Source: SFEL01 sp963640685
GTDB taxonomy: Bacteria; Bacillota; Clostridia; Christensenellales; CAG-138
Assembly (NCBI GenBank): GCA_963640685.1
Contig: CAVIAA010000032.1
Location: 1 to 17,978, forward strand
Length of the DNA: 17,978 nt
Direction: 5' to 3'
Part shown: one piece after another, positions 12,994-17,978 of the stretch
How the letters are laid out: each line of letters starts with the position of its first letter
How positions within the stretch are numbered: the stretch's first letter is position 1
The notes under the pieces: model-generated
What the model was told of the DNA's origin: nothing
What the model saw: only the letters and a program-made list of their open reading frames with translations
Database searches by the model: none
Program-made: the position numbers and the translations under genes

Positions 12994-14217
12994 TTAGCAC
13001 CTGACGAGAGACAGCGCGGCATATGCGACGATAAGCCCAGTGATTATCAGCGCCTGCTTGCCGCGGTGCTCCGTAAGCAGCCCAACCAGCTCGCGAACGA
13101 GGGCATTTGGCCAGAAATACCACTTTGCCTTTGCGCCTATACCTACCGCGCGCATCTTTATGCGCCTTGCGCAAAGGCCGCTGCGGAAGACGTGATAGTT
13201 GGTCGTTGAAAATATCACCTTTGCCGCAGGGTCATGAGCATATATTATTTCCTTGGAAAATTTCATGTTCTCTAAGGTGCTCGTTGAGCGGTTCTCCTCT
13301 ATTATGCTGCCCTCCGGTATGCCGCGCGATATGAGATACTGCTTCATCGACTCGCTTTCGGATATGACCTCGTTTGCGCCCTTTCCGCCGGAGGTTATGA
13401 AGGTCAGCTCCTTTCCCGTCTCCTCGAGCTGGGCGTTTCTAAAGGCTATTGCCCGCTCTATCCTGCCCTTGAGCAGCGGCGTCGGCGTGCCGTCCTTTCT
13501 TATTGCGCAGCCGAGTATTATCACATAATCCTTATCCTTTTCCGGCTCATAGCGCGAAACTATCGCATTGGCGATCATCATGCCGATTACCATGCACTCA
13601 AAATAGAGATACAGCGCCGCAAGAATATTTGTTATCAGGTCGTGTATCCGCACATATTGCTCGCTGCCGCTCACACCGTCGTCACCCATTATGATAAACA
13701 GCTCACCACCAAGCAGCAACAGTGATAGAAGTATGCCGAGCAGGTTTACCGGCCTTGCCCCCTCGCGCCGCATAAGCACGGCGTTAGATATGCACAACGC
13801 AGCCGAAAGCGCAAGTATGAATGGGAAGGAATATAACATATATGCCTTTGCCGAGATGGTCAAAAGCGAAATTATCTGAATAAAATTCTGCCCTGAAAAT
13901 CTGTCCGGCACCGTAATTAGCTTCACCGTCAGCGCTGCATGTGTTGCTAAAACGGAAAGTAGAAAAAAGGAGAAGCTAAGATAATATATGGTATTATAGG
14001 AATACGGGTTATATTTCAGCTGCTCAAAGAACGCCCAAACCAGTATGGCGATCGATGCAAGAAACAGTACATCCAGAACTATACTTATGGCAAGCGCGTT
14101 GTCATCTGCCCCGCCGACAGCAAAAACGGCGACAGCAGCGGCCGCAGCCACCGCAAGCACCGCCATGCCCCAAACCTTCGGTTTTACGTTCCGCGTATCA
14201 AATCTTACATGCAGCAT
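12994..14217 (-). CDS. Membrane protein with C-terminal DUF218 (YdcF/SanA-like) domain
   Basis: A 407-aa protein. The N-terminal half (about residues 15-220) has six or so hydrophobic segments. The C-terminal part (about 228-380) is a DUF218 domain of the SanA/ElyC/YdcF type: DYVIILGCAIRKDGTPTPLL, then KGRIERAIAF, ITSGGKGANEVISESESMKQ, and ENRSTSTLENMKFSKEII with STTNYHVFRSG. DUF218 proteins are linked to envelope integrity and peptidoglycan precursor or vancomycin phenotypes, but their chemistry is unclear. Start ATG 14217 has GGGAAG directly next to it, which is too close; an upstream CGGGA may serve. It begins 33 nt after the STAS-kinase gene and ends the minus-strand operon next to the shared terminator. 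Confidence 0.85.
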   Translation of the reverse strand: MLHVRFDTRNVKPKVWGMAVLAVAAAAAVAVFAVGGADDNALAISIVLDVLFLASIAILVWAFFEQLKYNPYSYNTIYYLSFSFFLLSVLATHAALTVKLITVPDRFSGQNFIQIISLLTISAKAYMLYSFPFILALSAALCISNAVLMRREGARPVNLLGILLSLLLLGGELFIIMGDDGVSGSEQYVRIHDLITNILAALYLYFECMVIGMMIANAIVSRYEPEKDKDYVIILGCAIRKDGTPTPLLKGRIERAIAFRNAQLEETGKELTFITSGGKGANEVISESESMKQYLISRGIPEGSIIEENRSTSTLENMKFSKEIIYAHDPAAKVIFSTTNYHVFRSGLCARRIKMRAVGIGAKAKWYFWPNALVRELVGLLTEHRGKQALIITGLIVAYAALSLVRC

Positions 14218-14250
14218 CTTCCCAAAATTCCCGTTTCAGTCGTTATAAAA

Positions 14251-15426
14251 TCAAAATGTCAGCTCGTTTACCGCAGGTATGAGCTCAGTAAGCTGCCCTT
14301 TATAGAACTCTATGAGCTGTTCGCGGTTTGGCTCGTTTCGGCGTATCGTGCGGCGCAGCAGGCGCATGTAGCCCACGACCTTCGCCTTGTTCTCCACCTC
14401 CGTAAGCCTTGCCTTGTCCTCAGTACCGAGGTACATTGCAAGCGCCCTGTGCCAGAACTGCCCCGCCAGCTCGTGCGAAAAGCCGAGGAAGCCCATTGTC
14501 ACGTTGTGATCGACCTCTGAGAAGCCGACAAAGGCATTGAACATTGAGCCAAGCTCAAATATCGGGTGACCCATACAGAGCGTATCCATATCGATGAGCA
14601 GCGCTTCACCGTCGCGAACCATTATGTTGTTCGTGTGGTAGTCGCCGTGCATCATGGTGTGCTGCTCTGGAACCGCCTTGACCATATCATACAGCTTGTC
14701 GCCAAGCTCCTTTGGTAGGTGGTCACGGTCAAATGCCGCCCACCCCAGCGCGACCTGCTTCATATCCGGCATATCGCCGGGCTTGACCTCGGTCGCATGT
14801 ATCTGCTTGAGCATATCGACGTAGTATTTCAGCGGCACTTCAAGGTGCTCCGGATCCTTTTTTATCAGCTTTGAGAGAGAGGTTGCCGCGAGCAGCTCCA
14901 TTACGGTGCCGTAGCTCTCGCCAACGCGCACAACGTCATACGGTATTGCGGTATTTATGCCGAGCACCAGCGCTTTGCGCGCAAGCTCACGCTCGCGCTT
15001 TATCTCCGGCAGCGCATCCGGGTTAAAATACACCTTTACGATGGTCTCCGCATCGTAGCGGTAAACGGCGCCGTTTGCGCCCTTTCCGATCATTTCACAG
15101 CCCTCGACCGAAAGCTTGCGGTATGCCTTCTGCACCGTCAGCATCTCGGTAAAGCCTGTCATATCCAGTATTTCGTATACATCGGGAGAAACGTTGATTA
15201 TGGTAAGCTCCGGCTCTTCCTTGCGCAGGCGCAGCAGAACGCGCAGCCCGGCGCTTGAAATGTAGGCGAGCGTATCCGTATTGAGTACGGTGTGCAGCCC
15301 CTTGTGGTCATTGCGGATAGACCGCAGCTCCTCCTCAACGGCAGAGGCATTGCTTGCATCTATGCGTCCTGCAAGGTCTATGCAAAGGGTATCGCCATTT
15401 ATGTGGAACTTCATCTGCTGTGTCAT
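14251..15426 (-). CDS. STAS domain fused to aminoglycoside-phosphotransferase-like kinase
   Basis: A 391-aa fusion. Residues about 1-105 are a STAS domain like anti-sigma factor antagonists: IDLAGRIDASNASAVEEEL (16-34) and DTLAYISSAGLRVLLRL (51-67), where S58 falls at the position phosphorylated in SpoIIAA. Residues about 112-340 are an APH/choline-kinase-like fold: glycine loop GKGANGAVYRY (114-124), Lys131 in IVKVYF, catalytic MHGDYHTNNIMV (D262, N267) and metal motif LIDMDTL (D279 or D281). This layout matches the family called TIGR02172. The ATG overlaps the stop of the alarmone hydrolase gene by 4 nt. Whether the kinase acts on the STAS domain or on a small molecule is unknown. Confidence 0.85.
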   Translation of the reverse strand: MTQQMKFHINGDTLCIDLAGRIDASNASAVEEELRSIRNDHKGLHTVLNTDTLAYISSAGLRVLLRLRKEEPELTIINVSPDVYEILDMTGFTEMLTVQKAYRKLSVEGCEMIGKGANGAVYRYDAETIVKVYFNPDALPEIKRERELARKALVLGINTAIPYDVVRVGESYGTVMELLAATSLSKLIKKDPEHLEVPLKYYVDMLKQIHATEVKPGDMPDMKQVALGWAAFDRDHLPKELGDKLYDMVKAVPEQHTMMHGDYHTNNIMVRDGEALLIDMDTLCMGHPIFELGSMFNAFVGFSEVDHNVTMGFLGFSHELAGQFWHRALAMYLGTEDKARLTEVENKAKVVGYMRLLRRTIRRNEPNREQLIEFYKGQLTELIPAVNELTF

Positions 15427-15995
15427 TTTGTTTCTCCCTTCTCAAATACAGTTTTTATCAGTCCGTCAAATTCCTTCCATGCAAGCGTATCCTCAAAGTC
15501 GCGAACGGCCTCCGCAATCTCCCGGTAATACCAGCCGTGCTGCGCCGGGTCCTTCTGGTGAAAGCCCTGCCATACGGCATCGCCAACCAGCAGCCAGCAC
15601 TGGTATATCGAGCGCATATTCGCCAGCTTATCGCCGAGATAGAGCATCCTTACGCCGTCGTCCTCTGCGCTGCGGAGGGTGTCTATCGCATGCTGCTTCC
15701 TCAGGCGCCAGGTTTGCTCCGGCGGCAGGCCGCGCTGCTTATCCTCCGTTTCAGAAGCGACAAGCTCCGCGACCCGCTTTCCGAAGCGCTCCTCAAGCTC
15801 GCTCGGCGCGATGCCCGCATCCTCAACGACGTCGTGCAGCACCGCAGCCGCGATCACCTCCGGGTCATCCGTAAGCGAGCCAACGATGGCTGCAGCCTCC
15901 GCAGGGTGCAGTATATACGGTATATTCGACTGCTTACGGCGCATACCATCGTGCGCCTTAGCTGCAAAAACCATTGCCTCGCTTACAAGCTCCAC
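15423..15995 (-). CDS. Small (p)ppGpp hydrolase (MESH1-type HD domain)
   Basis: A 190-aa single HD domain like the hydrolase half of RelA/SpoT and MESH1, which removes the 3'-pyrophosphate from ppGpp using manganese. All expected active-site positions are visible: H30 in YILHPAEAA, H54-D55 in AAAVLHDVVEDAG, E58-D59, and D122-K123 with N126 in YLGDKLANMRS. No synthetase, TGS or ACT domain is fused. The start is a GTG at 15995 with AGGAG 8 nt upstream; no other start fits as well. The gene lies 16 nt after the lipoprotein stop and overlaps the STAS-kinase gene by 4 nt, so the three are translated from one message. Confidence 0.9.
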   Translation of the reverse strand: MELVSEAMVFAAKAHDGMRRKQSNIPYILHPAEAAAIVGSLTDDPEVIAAAVLHDVVEDAGIAPSELEERFGKRVAELVASETEDKQRGLPPEQTWRLRKQHAIDTLRSAEDDGVRMLYLGDKLANMRSIYQCWLLVGDAVWQGFHQKDPAQHGWYYREIAEAVRDFEDTLAWKEFDGLIKTVFEKGETK

Positions 15996-16011
15996 TGTTT
16001 ACTCTCCTTAT

Positions 16012-16569
16012 TTACTCGTTCACCCAAAGATTCGGGGTGTCGGAGGACTTGGTATATACGAATGCCGAACCGTTCTCCAGCAGTTCCCATGTGGAATCGG
16101 TAAAGGTAACGGTAGCCTTGTCGCCATCGAGGGTTATGATGCCGCCGATCGGGTTTCCGCTGCCATCGGTTGCCGTGAATTTCATTCCTTCAGCAGTCAG
16201 CTCGCCAACGCCGTCGTCAAAGGTGGTCAGGCGGTATATGCCTATCTGAACGGTGTACTTGCCATCCTCGCCCTTTGCGATCTCAAGGTTCGGGTCATTG
16301 TTGTCCTGATCCAGATATTCGCCGATGTATGCGTCGCCGTTTTCAGCCGCAGCCTCGGTGGCTTCGGCAGTCTCGGCCGGCTCGGCAGCCTCTGTCTCGG
16401 TCTCGGTCGCCTCAGTTGCTTCAACCGGCTGAACCGTTTCTTCCTGCTGCACCTGCTCCTCTGCCTGAACCGCTGCCTCTGCCTCCTGGCTGTCATTCTG
16501 CGCACCGCAGCCGACTACCAGCGCCCCGCAAAGCACAACACACATAAGCACATGCATCTTACTTTTCAT
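16012..16569 (-). CDS. Lipoprotein with acidic low-complexity linker
   Basis: A 185-aa predicted lipoprotein. A signal peptide, MKSKMHVLMCVVLCGALVVG, ends in a lipobox with C21 (VVGC). Residues about 25-78 are rich in Glu, Ala and Thr, with repeated EATEATETET/AEPAETAEAT-type units, probably an extended cell-wall spacer. Residues about 80-180 form a small beta-rich domain (DAYIGEYLDQ, KYTVQIGIYRLTTFDD, KATVTFTDSTWELLENG) like other small extracytoplasmic lipoprotein domains. Function unknown. It is the first gene of the operon carrying the alarmone hydrolase, with a promoter about 50-80 bp upstream. The linker codes from short repeated GAG/GCN/ACN codons, so length variation by slippage is possible. 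Confidence 0.8.
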   Translation of the reverse strand: MKSKMHVLMCVVLCGALVVGCGAQNDSQEAEAAVQAEEQVQQEETVQPVEATEATETETEAAEPAETAEATEAAAENGDAYIGEYLDQDNNDPNLEIAKGEDGKYTVQIGIYRLTTFDDGVGELTAEGMKFTATDGSGNPIGGIITLDGDKATVTFTDSTWELLENGSAFVYTKSSDTPNLWVNE

Positions 16570-16621
16570 TTTACATTTTGTCCTTTCAAAAATAAAGAGT
16601 CGGCGTTTCCGCCAAGCAAGT

Positions 16622-16650
16622 ATTATACTTCATAAATGCAAAAGTGTATA
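16622..16650 (-). promoter_or_regulatory. Promoter of the lipoprotein-alarmone hydrolase operon
   Basis: On the minus strand, a perfect -10 TATAAT (16627-16622) and a -35 TATACA (16650-16645) lie 17 bp apart. It reads toward the start at 16569. The transcript would begin near a small hairpin, GGCG-GAAA-CGCC (16602-16613), with a GNRA-type loop that may protect the 5' end of the message. Confidence 0.65.
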
Positions 16651-16688
16651 GCAAAGAAATTGTAAAGCTTCTGAGAAATAAGTGCGGC

Positions 16689-17078
16689 TCACTCCGTTCT
16701 GCCGTAATCGCAGCTTTGGCAATGGCTCATCATGTTTTCGCTGCCTTCCCTCTTGAATATGCCGGACCATTTGCATATGCTCTGCAAAATTGGAACTACG
16801 GACTTTCCCTTTTCCGTCAGGGCATATTCCACCCGCGGCGGCATTTCGTCGTATTGCTGCCTTGAAACCAGTTCATCGGCAATAAGCTCCTTCAGCGTTG
16901 CAGCGAGCACTGCATCGGTGATGTTCAGCATTTCGCTCCGTATGACGCTGTAACGCAGCGTGCCTCTTTCATTTAATATGCATATTATGCGGGATTTCCA
17001 CTTTCCGCCGAACATTTCCAGTCCATATTCCAGCGGGCAGCGGATGTCCGCCTTCAGCTTTTTCTGATACAAGCACAT
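16689..17078 (-). CDS. HxlR-family transcriptional regulator
   Basis: A 129-aa HxlR-type winged helix-turn-helix protein: CPLEYGLEMFGGKWKSRIIC (residues 14-33) followed by LNERGTLRYSVIRSEMLNIT and the wing region DEMPPRVEYALTEKGKSVVP. A conserved Cys14 sits just before the first helix, the place of the redox-sensing cysteine in several HxlR/HypR regulators. A further CxxC (HCQSCDYG) lies at the C-terminus. The frame extends to a TTG at 17087, but ATG 17078 after GGGGGT is preferred. It is divergent from the ABM-like gene at 17255, which it probably controls through repeats at 17111-17159. Confidence 0.88.
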   Translation of the reverse strand: MCLYQKKLKADIRCPLEYGLEMFGGKWKSRIICILNERGTLRYSVIRSEMLNITDAVLAATLKELIADELVSRQQYDEMPPRVEYALTEKGKSVVPILQSICKWSGIFKREGSENMMSHCQSCDYGRTE

Positions 17079-17099
17079 CACCCCCAAGTTTGTACTTTT

Positions 17100-17128
17100 A
17101 TTATATCACAGCCGCTTTAATAAACCAA
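17100..17128 (-). promoter_or_regulatory. Promoter of the HxlR gene
   Basis: On the minus strand, a -35 TTGGTT (17128-17123) and a -10 TATAAT (17105-17100) lie 17 bp apart. The start codon at 17078 lies about 20 nt downstream of the -10. The first operator-like repeat at 17114 lies inside the spacer, which would allow self-repression. Confidence 0.65.
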
Positions 17129-17159
17129 GCTGCTAATAAACTAATTAGCGGCTAATAAA
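17111..17159. promoter_or_regulatory. Operator-like repeat cluster in the HxlR-ABM intergenic region
   Basis: Three direct repeats of the form GCTxxAATAAA/GCTAATAAA start at 17114, 17132 and 17151, spaced 18 and 19 bp, about two helical turns. An inverted pair GCCGCT (17111-17116) / AGCGGC (17147-17152) and a dyad TTAGC-G-GCTAA (17145-17155) are embedded. A dimeric winged-helix protein such as HxlR could bind here and cover both divergent start regions. Confidence 0.5.
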
Positions 17160-17254
17160 ATTGCTTATATCTTCACTGCGCCCAGCAAAAGCGATATGCT
17201 GTTCCCGCATTCAGAAAATGCAAGAAAAAACAACACAAACGGAGGTATTTAATA

Positions 17255-17545
17255 ATGAAAGTAAAGGCTTATCTCGAGATCACCATGGTTATTGACCCCA
17301 AGAACCGTCCCGCAGCGGCAAAGGTCTACAACGACTACCGCCAGCCGTTTCTTGATAATATCGAGGGCGCGTTGACCAAGGAGCTGCTCATCCGCGACGA
17401 GGACGTTCAGGTCATCCACGGCTTTGACAGCATGGAGCACGCAAAAGCATACCTCGAGACCGATATGTTCAAGAACGACGTTTTCGTCGGCCTCAAGCCC
17501 ACCTGGTCCGCCGACCCAAACGTTCGGTTTTACGAAGTAGCGTAA
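17255..17545 (+). CDS. Small ABM/dimeric alpha-beta-barrel-like protein
   Basis: A 96-aa protein starting MKVKAYLEITMVIDPKNRPA. A beta strand, a helix with AAAKVYNDYRQPFLDNIEGA, and later strand-helix units (ELLIRDEDVQVIHGFDSMEHAKAYLETD) fit a ferredoxin-like fold of the antibiotic-biosynthesis-monooxygenase (ABM) type, which works as a dimer on small quinone- or heme-like substrates. Catalytic residues are not diagnostic, so an oxygenase role is not claimed. The ATG follows ACGGAGG, 7-9 nt upstream. It is divergent from the HxlR regulator and ends in a strong terminator, so it is probably a single-gene transcript controlled by HxlR. Confidence 0.75.
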   Translation: MKVKAYLEITMVIDPKNRPAAAKVYNDYRQPFLDNIEGALTKELLIRDEDVQVIHGFDSMEHAKAYLETDMFKNDVFVGLKPTWSADPNVRFYEVA

Positions 17546-17550
17546 AACAA

Positions 17551-17580
17551 AAATACCCCCACACGGGGGTATTTTTATTT
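17551..17580 (+). terminator. Strong intrinsic terminator after the ABM-like gene
   Basis: AAATACCCCC pairs with GGGGGTATTT across an ACAC loop (10-bp stem), followed by TTATTT. It starts 5 nt after the stop codon at 17545 and abuts the tRNA-like remnant at 17580. The stem is symmetric enough to act on the recombinase strand too. Confidence 0.85.
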
Positions 17581-17978
17581 GGTGCCGGTGGTGGGACTCC
17601 CGCCGGCACTGGGCCAGTGCCGCCGCCAGCCCGGGGAACTTAAAAACCGTCCACCGGACGCTTTTTCCCCCTCACGGGGACGTTCCCTTCGAGTCCCACC
17701 ATTAAAACAGCAAAGAAATAAGGCCACCATGCAGATGACCTTATTTCTTGGTGCAAGTGAGCAATCCAAATCCGAACCGGTATTCCCATTATTCAGCACG
17801 TCCTGCAAGTCTGCGAAAGTGATGGTTTTCGCGCCTTCTTTGTAGTTAAAAGTTATAACCAGCTTGTCGTCGTGCAGGAAAATGGCGTTGATGAAGGTGT
17901 CGATGAGCATTTTGCGATGCGCTTTCTGCCGCACGTCCAGCTTGCGGAAACGGTGCAGCCAGAAGGTCATAAACTCCG
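17575..17978 (-). CDS. Large serine recombinase, C-terminal part (5' end outside window)
   Basis: Entering from the right edge, the frame encodes FWLHRFRKLDVRQKAHRKML, then IDTFINAIFLHDDKLVITFN, then YKEGAKTITFADL and GSDLDC. This is the typical C-terminal end of clostridial resolvase-family large serine recombinases, where a zinc-ribbon/coiled-coil domain ends in a domain with FNYK...KTIT and a short SDLDC tail. The catalytic serine domain is off the window. Such enzymes excise and integrate transposons, ICEs or prophages. The protein does not stop after the tail: the frame runs through a hairpin (17713-17749) and the structured repeat to TAA at 17575-17577, adding about 60 unrelated residues. 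The native stop may have been lost, or the extension is a by-product of repeat insertion. Confidence 0.8.
   Translation of the reverse strand, partial: EFMTFWLHRFRKLDVRQKAHRKMLIDTFINAIFLHDDKLVITFNYKEGAKTITFADLQDVLNNGNTGSDLDCSLAPRNKVICMVALFLCCFNGGTRRERPREGEKASGGRFLSSPGWRRHWPSAGGSPTTGTK
17580..17701. repeat. Structured inverted-repeat element with tRNA-3'-end-like termini
   Basis: Perfect 11-bp terminal inverted repeats, TGGTGGGACTC (17589-17599) and GAGTCCCACCA (17691-17701), bracket a GC-rich core that folds on itself. It contains the stem CGGCACTGG/CCAGTGCCG (17604-17622), CGTCC-ACC-GGACG (17648-17660), CCCC/GGGG around 17667-17680 and a long-range GGGAAC/GTTCCC pair. On the minus strand, 17599-17580 reads GAGTCCCACCACCGGCACCA, which fits the 3' end of a tRNA (T-stem, acceptor, discriminator A, CCA), most like a Leu-type tRNA with a GCCGGTG acceptor. 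The rest of the tRNA is absent. A shortened relative is at 451-490. It may be a non-autonomous mobile repeat or an attachment-site remnant. Confidence 0.6.
17713..17749. repeat. Perfect 11-bp inverted repeat at the end of the recombinase gene
   Basis: AAGAAATAAGG (17713-17723) and CCTTATTTCTT (17739-17749) are perfect inverted repeats around a 15-nt loop. The hairpin lies just after the SDLDC-encoding end of the recombinase and before the structured repeat. It may be the original transcription terminator of the recombinase, though the following T-run is interrupted, or a recombination-site arm. Confidence 0.55.

Noticed and set aside
17580..17701. Functional tRNA gene
   Set aside because: Only the 3' 20 bases fit a tRNA. 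There is no anticodon arm, D arm or matching 5' acceptor strand.
1..17978. CRISPR array or known anti-phage cassette
   Set aside because: No regularly spaced identical repeats and no cas, restriction-modification or toxin-antitoxin proteins were found. The macro and vWA genes alone are not enough to claim defence.

Overview
The window looks like part of the chromosome of a Gram-positive anaerobe of the Clostridia, probably a gut Oscillospirales/Ruminococcaceae-type organism. This is inferred from AGGAGG-type ribosome binding sites, SigA-like promoters, a flavodoxin-ferredoxin (EFR1-type) protein, a macro-domain protein with a clostridial C-terminal module, a small alarmone hydrolase, an IS3-family element and a clostridial-type large serine recombinase. 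No species can be named from sequence alone. The ends look like accessory DNA: an IS3-family element runs off the left edge, and the C-terminus of a large serine recombinase enters from the right edge next to a small structured repeat with tRNA-like ends. A shortened, decayed relative of that repeat lies beside the IS element at the left.

Layout. (1) 1-411: IS3-family end with partial orfA (minus). (2) 544-2832 (plus): EFR1-type flavodoxin/2[4Fe-4S] protein, a small membrane protein and a stand-alone PTS-type EIIC permease. (3) 2861-5046: a MerR regulator (minus) cut by an in-frame TGA where a tryptophan is expected, its orphaned tail, a MerR-type promoter with a 19-bp spacer and perfect dyad, then a RibD_C reductase and a carboxymuconolactone decarboxylase-cupin fusion (plus), then a relic of a second EFR1-type gene on the opposite strand. 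(4) 5256-10357 (minus): a compact seven-gene group: two paralogous metallo-beta-lactamase-fold hydrolases, an ATC-hydrolase-family protein, a 43-residue membrane protein, a SAM methyltransferase, a transglutaminase-like protein and an alpha/beta hydrolase. The last five genes and the second MBL gene overlap or nearly touch. Each MBL gene has its own promoter, and the second leader holds a terminator-like hairpin. (5) 10642-12927 (plus): YbaK-type aminoacyl-tRNA deacylase, macro-domain protein with C-terminal helical module, and a vWA protein, closed by a strong terminator. (6) 12994-16569 (minus): lipoprotein, small (p)ppGpp hydrolase, STAS-kinase fusion and a membrane DUF218 protein in one operon. 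(7) 16689-17545: an HxlR regulator divergent from a small ABM-like protein, separated by a repeat-rich operator region. (8) 17580-17978: structured repeat plus recombinase C-terminus.

How the genes may work together (inference). The MerR block looks like an inducible redox/detoxification unit. The seven-gene hydrolase/methyltransferase operon is the best candidate for an undescribed pathway: its enzymes could open, methylate and hydrolyse small thiol- or amide-containing molecules, but no substrate can be read from the sequence. The lipoprotein-alarmone hydrolase-STAS/kinase-DUF218 operon looks like a stress-signalling or envelope unit.
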